Of a stretch of DNA of 41,628 bases, positions 11,059-21,198 are shown piece after piece. Made by a program: the position numbers and the translations under genes. This DNA comes from Byssothecium circinans (taxonomy: Eukaryota > Ascomycota > Dothideomycetes > Pleosporales > Massarinaceae). The DNA lies in assembly GCA_010015675.1 (NCBI GenBank), contig ML976979.1, forward strand, positions 1,675,147-1,716,774, given 5' to 3'. The notes below the pieces were generated by a model. The model was not told the origin of the DNA, did no database searches, and was given only the letters and a program-made list of their open reading frames with translations. Numbering within the stretch: position 1 is the stretch's first letter; every line of letters starts with the position of its first letter.

Positions 11059-11588
11059 AGGCGCTGGGCAGCCAAGATGTGTTGCATGCATCTTTGTGCC
11101 TGTTGGCTTTGTTTGAAGTATTCTCGCAAGCTAAAAGCTAGAATGACTCTTCCTTTACTCGGCGATTCGGAAATCCACGTGTTGCATCATTTTCACCTCT
11201 CACGGGTAATTGAACTTCATTAGTTGGAAACGTAATCTTGCGGACAGACTAGATTATAAACCCACAACCCCAACAACGTTGTCTTTCTGCGCGGACTTTC
11301 GCACCATCCAAACTGCGCGCTAGATCGATAGAGACCACGCATTTAGCCTTTTCACTTCTGAAAGAGCCAAAGGACGAAGACCCAAAGAGCCCAGTCTGCG
11401 CTCGAGCAAGATTTAATGCCTAATTGCTTACACTTTCTAGCTCCGAATTTCCTATGCTACGAACAAATTAAATGTCTGCTAACTGCACAATTATGTTTTT
11501 TCTAGGAACTAGATCTTAATCATTTATTCCACCGTAGCAAAGAGAGCGAGTTTATCGATACAAACGCAGCAAATGGATCAGCTGTGAT
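11059..11588. other. Intergenic region between convergent P450 and O-methyltransferase
   Basis: 530 bp between two convergent stops. Base composition is normal and there is no convincing reading frame. It should hold both polyadenylation regions. Confidence 0.45.
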
Positions 11589-13043
11589 CTAACTTTGAAG
11601 CCCATCCTCGTCTTTCGCAACTTCGGCTTCAATGATTCCGTCGTGATCCAGATGCTCGTGAATTTTGATGTTGCAAAATCCAGAACCCTGGAGAAGCTTG
11701 ATCCATTGGCTCCTTGACCTTTCCATTCCCCCATTCAAGGTCATCATAACGAGGTCAAACCGGGCCTGTATCTCCACCGCTCCAGTGTTTGGTAGAACCA
11801 GTTCATGAATGAGAAGCTTCGAGTAGCCGGGAACCATCGCTTGGGCAAGACACCGAAGGATTTGGTGGCAGTACTTGTCGGACCAATCGTGAAGGATGTG
11901 GTGGAGGAAATAACCGCGTGCCGCTGGGTTACCGCGATAGGGTGTGCAAACTCAAATAAGCCACTCGGTAATCCGCTCACCTTTCACGGGTTGCTCAGTG
12001 AAAAAATCGTGGGCCATTTTGACAACCGTCGGCGGTAACTCAGTGTCCGAAATCGCATCCACCACATGTGGCAAGTCTTGCAGGATCAAGTTGCGCTCGT
12101 CCTGCCAAAAAGGCTGCCCGAACGCCGCGTAAAAGGCCTGGAGATCGTGCCCCTTGCCACCCCCAACATCAACGATTAGTGTGGAGCTCTGCGACGGGTC
12201 GAACCCGGCGAGTAGGCGCCCTTCAACGTCATACCACTCATGCCAATATTCGCGTGCGCCCATGGTGTTTCCCATGAAGAGATGGAAGTCATTGAGTAAG
12301 GGCGGAATGGAGTGCAGGTACTCGAAGAAGCTCAGCCTTGTTTGATTCGCATACTGGACGAACGTGTCGGTAGGCTCCGTTGGCGTCTTGTACTTAGTCT
12401 CACGGAGGAACTTTGGCGCTTTGATTGCCGAAGAGATGAGAGCGTCATATCTAACGAGATTCTTCATCAATATGCCAACAGGCTCGAGGAGGTAGGTAGC
12501 TGAAACACTTACACAAATCGATGGCCAGCCGCAATCGGCGGACTTACCATTGCCCGTGTGGTGTCATTAGCACTCCATTGGTCTTCGTCGGGCTCATCCA
12601 CGAAGTCTGCTGCGGCCAAAAGGCGCAGAATGCGAGCTAAGATCATTGTCAGTCGTGAATCCACGAAATACGGCACACTCACATAGAAGAAGCTCATCCG
12701 CTTTCGTGAGAGTGGCAAGTTCCTTGGAGGAAATCGACCCAGATTTTGCAGAGATGTGTTGGAAGAGATCCAGATCGACTGCGATACGTGCGGCAATAGA
12801 GGTATAAGGCTTTGGATCAATTTTAGTATTCGTGGAATGCGACAGTCATACCAGACTTGCCTTGAAAACCAGGTCTGTGGCTCTGTTGACCGGTCCCTCC
12901 AGAACGCTCGTCAGCTTCCTCGCCAGTTGGAGTAGATATGCCCGAGCGACGGCGTCGTGCGATAGTTGTTCCACATCTACGCTCTGTATGTGTGTAAGAA
13001 TATGGGATACGTCACCCATTTGGTTGGCTTGTGTGTCGCTCAT
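11589..13043 (-). CDS. SAM-dependent O-methyltransferase, intact (412 aa, 5 exons)
   Basis: Plant-COMT/fungal O-methyltransferase family (Methyltransf_2 type): transfers a methyl group from S-adenosylmethionine to a hydroxyl of a small metabolite, in the cytosol. Exons are 13043-12861, 12809-12683, 12636-12513, 12450-11981 and 11923-11589, totalling 1239 nt, which closes the frame. Introns are 51, 46, 62 and 57 bp. The first starts GCAAGT, a GC-AG intron; the others start GTGAGT, GTAAGT and GTGAGC. Residues near the middle read LIVDVGGGKGHDLQAF (SAM motif I). Later come LILQDLP, DFFTEQPVK, the catalytic-His region FLHHILHDWSD, and LLIHELVLP. The length is typical for the family. It is convergent with the P450 pseudogene, and a second P450 remnant lies upstream on the same strand, which suggests a natural-product cluster. 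The 12512-12451 intron boundary is the least certain. I chose it because it joins AAGHRFV to YDALISSAIKAP. Confidence 0.88.
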
Positions 13044-13394
13044 GGCTCCGAGCTCAAATCTGTACAACACTCGGGATAGAGAAAATAGAACCGCACAATA
13101 TGTGATGAGAGTAGAACCAGCGATGATCCATCAAGAGTGCTGAAGAAAGGTACGGTGCGGGAAGGTTTGTGGGCTTCCTTCTGAATCCGTTTTACACACC
13201 TCAACAATGCACCTCGCCGTAGAGATGCATGGGGCGCAGTCACAGCCCCAAGAATAAGCACACGTAATACTGTTTCAATGCGAGCGAAATCTGCAAATTC
13301 TCGAGTTTAGTAGGATGTTACGCAAATGTCACGGCCTTCCGGTAGCCTAGACTAAGGGTAGGTCACATAACGCGTGGACATCCTTATAGAGATT

Positions 13395-14220
13395 ATATAC
13401 TATAGAGAAAACAGCACACATAAAGCTTCACGAAGAACCCAACGAAGGGCTTGAGAAACCATGGAATGCTGTTAATCATAAAGCCGCTAGCGAAGACGAA
13501 CGGTCCGTGATGTTTGAGCGCCTCAATAAAGTTTTCGTCACGACCTATATACACGATAATACAAAAGCGTACCTGTCAAAGTCTCATGAAACTTACACAC
13601 ATGGGAACCAACGAATATGCGGGTCATCGACATCGCCACAATGCTTAAACTGGTCGACCAAGCTGGGACCGATTTCCACGATGTAGAAGAACCCCAGTGC
13701 TTATCAAAACCAAAGCCCAGTTCTTGTGCCATACCCTTTGTAAGCTCGTCGAGATTCTTGGGAAGCTGATTCGCTAGGATCTTAGCATGAAAGGGGTTGT
13801 GCAGAATGTCCAGATCCTCGATGGTGTATTGGGATTGGATGGCGCGGTGAGCTGGGAGGAGAAAGAATCGAGTTTGTTCTCAGGTAGGCCGTAGAGCCTT
13901 TTGAGTTGCGTCGGAGGAACGACGATGAAGCCACCCCTGTCAAAGCTGGGCATTGTGAAGATGGAATTGCCTCGTGAGTACTATTTGGAATTAGGGTATG
14001 AACTTGTAACGTCCTCGAAAATCCGAGCTTGGGAGGAAAAGAGACCTACCTTCCTGTACCCATCATCAACAAGCTTTTTGCTTCGCTGAACAGAAGCAAG
14101 AGTCGCGCGGATCCACCCAAACCACGCGTCGCTCTTTCCAGGCCTAGGATGAGCTTTCCAGAACTTCTGTTACGGGCTTTCGTGCGTGCGTGCATACTTC
14201 AGAATAAAGACAGCTAGCAC
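13395..14220 (-). pseudogene. Cytochrome P450 remnant, 3' half (haem domain) missing
   Basis: On the minus strand I read a P450 N-terminal half: an anchor-like start near 14220 (VLAVFILKYA), then RSKKLVDDGYRK. An intron (about 14048-13985) follows, giving YSRGNSIFTMPSFDRGGFIVVPP, then LYGLPENKLDSF, a one-base shift near 13830, QYTIEDLDILHNPFH, ELGFGFDKHWG and MTRIFVGSHVC. A further intron (13596-13545, 52 bp) leads into RDENFIEALKHHGPFVFASG. The pattern matches fungal P450s of the type that have LDxG and LPPxxLK early in the protein. The sequence stops near 13395. No I-helix, ExxR or CxG haem motif follows before the O-methyltransferase promoter. It is disabled by truncation, by a frameshift and by a TAA near 14173, although the TAA might be intronic. 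Confidence 0.72.
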
Positions 14221-15353
14221 GAAAATGCCACAGAGCTGTCCTACAGATAGAGTACTCACACGCACGGGTGGTTTCGGAATCACGTTTTTTTGCCACCCGC
14301 GCTCTAATTTGTTGGATGCCACTAATGTGCAAGGCCTTATTTGTTCACTAGGGACACAATTTTCACGTGATTTCGATTTCAGTTGTATCCACTACGCTCC
14401 GCGAGTAGAGTGCCAAGTTTCACTGTGATCTTGGACATTGCCAACAATGGTATGAGATCCGTTCATGATGATGATACAGGTGCTGTGTTTCCCACTTCCG
14501 TTGGTTTCGAATGATATAGCACTCTTAAGACCTTCGGCGCTTGTGTGACTGGAATGAAAAGGCCTGCACGATCTGCATGGTGACTCCACTTTACTGTGCC
14601 TTCTTCAGCCCCTGCGCGGCAGTATCGTCTTTATTCCGTCCATTATCACGCAAGCCTTTCAATGGCCTTGTAGTTGCTGCACCTGCAGCACGTTCGGTCA
14701 CCGATGGTATGCTTGCGCGGCATTATCGTCCCTCCCGTGTCGATCACCGCAATGTTTGAAGACGATGACCGCCTTTCAATGTATGACCTTGTTGTTGCTG
14801 CACCTACACATCATTTACCTACTATGGTTTCGGTCACCGATGATATGCAGCTGTGTGGCAGTCACCCTCTTGCCTGTGGGAGGTGTCTGGGTCTGCCGCT
14901 CACGGAAACCTCAGCTGCATGACTGTGCCGATATTGTTGAACACCTGCACACTTACTTGGCAAACCTCGCATTCAAGGCCAATGCCTCGGGCGTCAAGCT
15001 ATAGGTAGGTGGAGGTCCGGATGGGGGTGTGCAGGTACTGTGCCGTGCAGACAATCACATGTATTAACTGATTCAATAGGAAGCGAGAGACAACACTTGC
15101 TGTGCCTCTTTACCCCAATAAATCAACAAGGAATAAATTTGTGGCAGGCACCGCACTGACTGCTGTTGAGACAATATCGCTGCGCCGCACGCATAATAAA
15201 CCGAGGAAATGAGGAGGCGGCACAGCTACGGCATTGAGGCCACATGCAGGATCCAATATCGCGCTATCACAAGACTTGCTTGACCGGTCAAGCAGAGTAT
15301 ATCGTCGTTACGGTATCGTCTGATGAAAGGGAAGGCGCAAACACAAGGATCTG
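14221..15353. other. Gene-free stretch with a degenerate duplicated segment
   Basis: 1.1 kb between the P450 remnant and the 3' end of the membrane-protein gene. Open frames at 14541-14759, 14674-14922 and 14756-15004 overlap each other in different frames and lie on the duplicated segment, so I do not support them as genes. No tRNA-like fold was noticed. Confidence 0.5.
14614..14846 (+). repeat. Two-copy imperfect direct repeat (about 100-130 bp unit)
   Basis: Blocks recur in the same order. GCGCGGCAGTATCGTC (14614) matches GCGCGGCATTATCGTC (14715). CCTTTCAATGG (14655) matches CCTTTCAATGT (14772). TTGCTGCACCT recurs, and TTCGGTCACCGATG (14693) matches the copy at 14829. Offsets grow from 101 to 136 bp, so the copies differ by insertions. 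Function unknown. Confidence 0.65.
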
Positions 15354-16605
15354 TCAAACGACATCCTGTTTAACCTCTAGCTTTTCGGTGAGATGCAAAT
15401 CAACTCTTTCACTCCCATCATCCGAGCGAAGTCTTGACCGACTACCGTTCTCAGATCTCCTTGAAGCAAAACTTCGAAGTAAAGACCAGGCATATGAATC
15501 GGTGTATGTCTTCTGGCGCAGAAGAGGGCGAAGTAGTGGCAGATTGGCGCCCACGACGGCTAACGAGCTTTCTACCATGGTCCACGCAAAGACTGACGAG
15601 GTAAAGTCTGCAAATGATAAGTTATCGTCTGAAGTGTGCATAGGTACATACAAGCAAGGTCCCAAATGTTGGCATAGATGCCACGACTGATGTAGATGAA
15701 CGTTGTAAAACGCGCGATACCAGCAGCGCAGTCGCTAGAGTAGGTCAGTGATTTCATTGTTGGGTCAACTTCTCTCAGTTGGGTTCACTCACACTGCTCC
15801 GAGAAGAAGTATACAGGCGATGGCGACCCGATTCTTCAATGGCATCTGCAACTGGTATATCACAGGAAGAGGTGATATTAGAATCGCCAGATTGGTAATG
15901 AACCCGGTAATCGATACCGCATAATACAAGGGCAGTGTTTCAACGCAGTCTTGCCTGGCGAACTCGAAGGTCGTCCATAGGGTGCTGGGTGTCCGGCATT
16001 GGAACAATATCGCAAAGAAAAATGATATCGCCCAGCCTGCTACAACAAGCATAAGAACAGTATTAACGAGGATGAATGTAGCATAGACGTAGAAGATGCG
16101 GCGGTAAAAGAACAAGACCGATAACTTGCTGAACCCGAGAGACGCAAGAGGTAAGAGCTGCATGAGGAAATTGGCCTATGTGTGTAAGCTACTGAACCAG
16201 ACTTGTCAAGAAAGGCGCCCCTACCTTTTCGTAGTTTGCCAGAGTCTTTGTATATATCGGCTCACCATGCGATCCCCATTCGTTGGTTTGATGCTGGGCC
16301 ATTCCGCCGACTTGAGTGCCTCCGGAATTTTAGTTCACAGGAATCAGGCGAACACCATACGACTGAGGCCTTACCAATAATCATCGTGACCGCCATGCCG
16401 ACCACACATATCTGCAATGGATGAGTTTTGCACGGCTGGGATGATCATAGCGTTCACTCACCACGGCGGGAATAATCAGGGCGTCGTCGGGCCCAAACTT
16501 AGCCTTTGACTTGGTACGCGACCAGAACCTCAGGAGGACGGACACAATAGCCAGCGACATCAAAGTCACCCCGAGGGCATTGAAATTAGCGACAGTCCAC
16601 GCCAT
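15354..16605 (-). CDS. Rhodopsin-like (SAT4/Pth11-type) integral membrane protein, intact (331 aa, 6 exons)
   Basis: Seven-helix plasma-membrane protein of the fungal rhodopsin domain family (PTH11-like GPCRs and related SAT4-type proteins). Exons are 16605-16462, 16411-16375, 16319-16225, 16175-15793, 15734-15652 and 15607-15354, totalling 996 nt, which closes the frame. Introns are 50, 55, 49, 58 and 44 bp with GTGAGT, GTAAGG, GTAGGG, GTGAGT and GTATGT donors. Family marks are KFGPDDALIIPAV after helix 1, GGMAQHQTNEWGSHGEP, LGFSKLSVLFFYRRIF, a conserved Cys in FQCRTP, and WTMVESSLAVVGANLPLLRP in the last helix region, then a short polar tail. No CFEM domain is present at the N terminus. Members of this family occur both as sensors and inside biosynthetic clusters; no ligand can be inferred. 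I chose the ATG at 16605 because the helix-1 sequence follows it directly. Confidence 0.88.
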
Positions 16606-16896
16606 CTTGCTTCTGCGTCGAACGTAACGATAAACGAAAACAATGACTTTCGAGCACGAAAACAGACAACAGCTCGTAATTGAACGAGGGAACACAAGTT
16701 GTGGGTATCAGCCTTTGCTTTTCCCCCCTTGAATAGCAGATAAGAAGCAGTTCATGGTTCGGTGATAAATGTCTGTGCCGCAAGGAACGGACATCAACTC
16801 TGGGGCAATGCATGTTGTGTAACGACCATCCAATACTGCGCCTTGTCAACACCGACGGGCCAAACAGGGATCCTGAAACAGAGCTGACTTAAGCTA

Positions 16897-16954
16897 GCCT
16901 ATATAGTTTTCGGCCACATATGGTTTTCGGCCACCCCACCAAAACTGGCCACCC
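16897..16954 (+). repeat. Left terminal inverted repeat of pogo-A
   Basis: Begins GCCTATATAGTTTTCGGCCA and contains the block TTTTCGGCCAC twice (16906 and 16924 approx.), probably a transposase-binding repeat. It matches the reverse complement of 18620-18677, allowing C/T and G/A differences. Confidence 0.8.
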
Positions 16955-16993
16955 CCAGAAAAGTCGCGATATCTCTCAACATAACGCGTCAAA

Positions 16994-18560
16994 ATGGATC
17001 CCCGTGAGCACGCTATACAATCAGCTATTAGCGATCTTAATTCTGGTGTTTATTGCAGTCAGAGAGCAGCTGCTAAGGCGTACGGCATCCCGCGGACGAT
17101 ACTTCAAGCCCAACTTAATGGCTTAATAAACAGCTCATCTAGCCATTAACACTAGCAACGGCTAACTCCGCAATAAGAGGACTTCCTTGTAGAGTGGATA
17201 CTTAAAGAAGACGCGCGCGCATGTCCCCCCTCCCACGCTCGCGCCTGAGAAATGGCGAATCGAATCCTACGCATGAACGGCAATAATTAGCCTATAGGCA
17301 AGCTCTAGATACCACACTTTATTAAGCAGAATCCACGCGTCGCCTTAGTAGTTAGTAGGAAGATAGAGGCTTAAAGAGCTAAGGCAGCAACTCTAAAGTA
17401 GATACGCGCGTTCCTAGAGCTTTTTAAGCGGACTAGAATACGCCTTAATATACGGGCAGAGGATACATAGAATATAGATAAGATAGGGAATACGCTAGGA
17501 GTATGTATAAATACTAGAGTACTCTCTAGTAGTTAGAAAAAGAAGGCTTATATTTAGTTACTAGAGAATCACGAGTAGGTCTTAGTAATTAAGTGCGTAT
17601 TAGTAATAAGGTAAAAGCTACGCTGCGTAGTAATCTTTAAGGGCTAGAGCTTATAGACTACCTAGTTCCTATCTAAATTAGTACCTAGTTAGCTCTATAT
17701 AACCTTTAAAAATGGCTAGACGTTAAAAGTAATTAGTGTAGAGTAGCTATAGCGCATATTTATCTTAAAGATAGCACTAGCTAATAGCTAGTACTAACTA
17801 CTAATCCTTAATAGCTATAGCAGCTATATTAATATTAAGTTCCTATAGCTCTATAAATAGCACTAAATTAAGCTCTTATACTTACCTACGTACTTTTTGC
17901 ATATTCTATAGCCTCTAGATCTAGCTTCTTTCTCTATTATTAAGTCAAACTATCAACGTTAGATCTAGGAGCTAGCATCGCTTAATAATATAATGCTAGT
18001 TAAGAAGAAGCGCTTTATTATATGCTACTATAAAGCTAGAGAGGCTAGCCTTACTAAGAGAGTAATTTAAGTAGGCTAGGTAGCTACAGGCATCTGCCTA
18101 TTAAATATTAGGTAGGTAGTTAGCTTATTATAAGTTTCCTAAAGGCATGCTACGCCTCTTTACTAAAAGTAACCTTAATTACTTACTAAGAGCTTCCTTT
18201 CTACCTTTTAGAGACTTCGTGATCTCTATATAGCTTAGCAGTCACTCTAAAGTTATAAGAATCTAGGTTATATAACTTAGCTACTCCTATAAAAGGTAGG
18301 TAAGGCACTAGTAGCTACAAATACTAGAGTAGTAAAGCTTAAAGTAGATAAATAATAACTAGAATCTTATCTCTAGACTATTAGCTCTTAGTAACCTTGA
18401 AAGCGCGTTTAAGTAGACTCTAATCAACGCTTTATAGATGTTAAGAATATAGTAGCTACTATTTACTAGTTAGCAGCTATAGAGGCTTAGAGAACTACAA
18501 CCTCTATAGCAAAGAAAGCAGAAAAATTAGCTACTAGAGTAGCAACTATAGCTTTTGAAT
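16994..18560 (+). pseudogene. Pogo-A transposase relic
   Basis: The ATG at 16994 opens a psq-type helix-turn-helix domain (REHAIQSAISDLNSG, then QRAAAKAYGIPRTILQAQ). Next comes the DDE core: INTRVLSSS, KKKAYI, LRCVVIFKG and FLSKLVPS near 17480-17700. The first catalytic Asp survives as NIDK, where the family has a NxDE pattern, so its Glu is now Lys. About one codon in ten is TAG, at sites where CAG or TGG is expected. The protein cannot be made. Confidence 0.8.
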
Positions 18561-18619
18561 CTATATATATAAATTAGCAATTATAAATAAGCTATTAATA
18601 GATATCATGACTTTTCTAA

Positions 18620-18677
18620 GGGTAGCTAGTTTTAGTAAGGTAGCTAAAAACTATATATAGCTAAAAACTATATAGGC
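18620..18677 (+). repeat. Right terminal inverted repeat of pogo-A
   Basis: Reverse complement reads like the left end with GGCC changed to AGCT at each internal block, that is, RIP-type transitions on both strands. The flanking TA completes the target duplication. Confidence 0.8.
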
Positions 18678-18849
18678 TAGCTTAGTACCATAGTAGCATC
18701 TTTAATTAGAGTAAGTTATTAAAAGTAGAGATAAAATTTAAAATAATCTTTAATTAACTATTTAAACTAACGTATTCTACTATTAAACTACTTACACTAT
18801 TAAACTACTTATGATTCCTTAGTAACACTAACTTACTTAACTACATTAT

Positions 18850-19541
18850 TATTATCATCTATATTGCTATCTAAAAATATATACTAAGTACTAGCCTTTA
18901 ACTTAGAAGAACTCTCTTTATTAGCTTGATAAGTTCTTGTGTTATGCCTAGTCTTACCGCAGTTACCATAGAGCTAAACACCTAGTTATTATAGTTATCG
19001 CACCTTGCTTTTACTCTTTACCCTTACTTTTTTATAGTTCTAAACTATTCTAGTTTACTATAGGACTATACTCTATAGTACTACCCTTCTAAATATACTT
19101 GCGCTTACGTGTTTTACGCTTAGTTATTATCTTAAGTTGCTTTTTAAAGTCTTTAATGCGTAACTTTATAAGTGTAGTACTATGCAGTACTAACTTAGTA
19201 CCTTTAATAAGCTATGAAAGCCTACCCTACGCCATCTATAGTAATTAAGTAATAAAATCACGTATAAACTTTAACTAAAAGCTAAATTTACGTGTATTAC
19301 TTAGAGTCCTTAATAGCTATAGCGTCTCTAGTAGTAGAGGTCCTAGTAGGGTGCGTATACGTATATTAAGGTAATTAAGTACTACCTACGCGTTTAAAAG
19401 GACTAGCCCTATTACCTTAAATGCCTTTTAATAGTTCTAAACTATAAATACGCTTAAAAACAGGTCTTTAAAGGCTAGTAGGAACGCTTCCTTATTAATA
19501 TAAAAAACGCGCTATTATGCTAAGCCCTAAACGATCTTAGA
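18850..19541 (-). pseudogene. Pogo-B copy 1 transposase, C-terminal part
   Basis: Minus-strand reading continues the transposase after the LTR insertion: NKEAF, LAFKDLFLSVF, a VIGLVLLN motif, IRIRTLLGPLLLETL, then a basic stretch and a C-terminal zinc-knuckle-like YGNCGKTRHNTRTY (the last Tyr is a Cys in the expected CxxC...H...C tail). Heavily interrupted by TAG/TAA. Confidence 0.75.
19537..19541 (+). repeat. Target-site duplication TTAGA, left copy
   Basis: TTAGA directly precedes the 5' LTR and the same five bases follow the 3' LTR at 27108-27112, showing a single integration of the LTR element. Confidence 0.9.
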
Positions 19542-20016
19542 TGTTACGAACATAATAGATATAGGGTATCTAAGACTAGACAGTACAGCGCAGAGGGTGT
19601 TGAGGCCAGAGGACGGCGACACAGTAATGCGTAGGGCAGGATTAGGTCAGCGACCACGTGACATTGATCTCGCCAAGAATAGAGATCACGGACTGATCTC
19701 TGGATCTTAAGAGATCAAGAGATCAGGAACGATCTCAGGATCTCTAGAGATTATAGGATCGAAGGAACAGAATGAACGGCATAAAGACTAGACGGATTTC
19801 CTTTGTCTTTCTAATTCTGATTCTTTATAGTTAACTCTTAATAGTTCATCTCTTACCTAGATTAATACTTAGTTATTCTATAGTTTATTATAGAATTGGT
19901 TTACTTTATACGTTTACCTCTTAAATTACTAAAGAATACTACCTAACGTATACACTATACACTAACCTTCCTCCCCTCACACGGATTAGGTAAGGCCAGT
20001 ATACCCCTTAGTAACA
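19542..20016 (+). repeat. 5' LTR (475 bp)
   Basis: Starts TGTTAC and ends GTAACA, a perfect 6-bp inverted terminus. Identical in length to the 3' LTR. Positions 19665-19760 are packed with GAGATC/GATCTC motifs in both orientations, a possible transcription-control region. Confidence 0.93.
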
Positions 20017-20057
20017 CTTTAACTACCCATAGGTTCAAGAACCTAAACGTACGTAAT

Positions 20058-21198
20058 GGTAGCTCCCGCTACCCTACCTACTACTAGCAGTAGTGCCAAC
20101 ACACCTACTTTAAGCCTGGCATTAGTAATGGCCACCTAGGCCAACTAGTTGCAGCAATAGGCCACTTAGATTAATGAGCTGATGCAAGTGATGGCTCAGC
20201 TTCAGGCCGGAAATACTACACCTTAGGGAAAGATTGCAGCGCTAGAAAAGTATGATAGAGGACGAGATGGCTTAAAGCCATTCCTCACTAACATGGATTT
20301 GTACTATTAGTTCAACCTTATAACAAATAACGAAGACAAAATCCTCGCGGCTAGCATGCACTTAAAGGATAAGGCAGCTACCTAGATGCAGCCCTTCATG
20401 GACGACTACCTCATGAATGATATAAGGAATTGCAAAGACGACACGAAGGCTATCTTCAAGAGCTAGACGAAGTTCAAGGAAGAGATTCAGAAAGTGTTTA
20501 GAGAACTCAATGAGGAGACCCAGGTAGAGCAAAAGATCTCTCGGATCTAGCAGGATAGGTCAGTCGCTAGATATGTGACAGAGTTTAAGCAACTGCAGTC
20601 AAAGATTAATTGGGACGATGCGCTGTTACGCACAGCCTTCTATAATAGGCTGAAGGAAGTCGTTAAGGATAGGATGATCTATTATGATAAGCTAGAAGAC
20701 TTATAAGACATGATTGACTTGGCCACCCAAATTAATAACAGGCTCTACGAATGAGCGCTGCAGAAGAAGCAACGGGACACGACGATCATTCCTAACTCTA
20801 GACGTCACAGAAAGCTAAAGGCACTACGCTATGATCGCGATGGCGATGTAGTGATGACAGACAAAGTCTAATAAAAGAAGCAGTTTAATAAGGGCAAGGG
20901 AAGATAGCTGGACGGCCTGACCTATGAATAACGCTAGGAACGCTTTAAGAAGAAAGCATGTCTCTAATGTGGTGAAGTAGGACACTTCCATAGAGACTAC
21001 CTAAAGAACTAGGGCTAAGCAAGCAAGCTTAGAGCAGTCAAGATTAGGATGATTAAGTTTAAGGTAACGGGACCTAAGGAAAATAACTTAGAGGCGCCAC
21101 GCTAGCAGCCTACTCCTTGCCCTCCTCTAGAAGCGGATTAAGCTATAGAATCATCTAACGGCGAAATTAGCAATAAGGATTCCACTCCAGCCTAACTA
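20058..21198 (+). pseudogene. Chromovirus gag relic (capsid and zinc knuckle)
   Basis: ATG at 20058. Capsid-like features: KIAALEKYDRGRDGLKPFL, AATxMQPFM, ARYVTEFKQLQSKINW and LKEVVKDRMIYYDKLEDL, then a basic linker. A nucleocapsid CCHC knuckle at 20959-21000 reads C-L-stop-C-GEVG-H-FHRD-Y. The final Cys is replaced by Tyr (TGC to TAC) and the Trp between the first two Cys by TAG. The frame carries many further TAG codons. Confidence 0.82.

Larger units (their letters stand above)
16897..18677 (+). mobile_element. Fot1/pogo-type DNA transposon (family A), RIP-mutated
   Basis: Complete by its ends: terminal inverted repeats of about 58 bp flanked by TA dinucleotides (16895-16896 and 18678-18679), total 1781 bp, the usual size for fungal pogo-class elements. 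The interior encodes a transposase relic on the plus strand. The left terminus is nearly unmutated while the right terminus and interior are saturated with C-to-T/G-to-A changes. Confidence 0.85.

Noticed and set aside
14541..15004. Three overlapping plus-strand frames
   Set aside because: They sit on the degenerate repeat in different frames and carry no protein features.
15244..15690. 148-codon plus-strand frame
   Set aside because: Lies antisense to the last exons of the rhodopsin-like gene, which has clear family sequence there.
20017..20057. Primer-binding site after the 5' LTR
   Set aside because: The sequence CTTTAACTACCCATAGGTTC could be compared with tRNA ends, but RIP changes make any match by eye unreliable.
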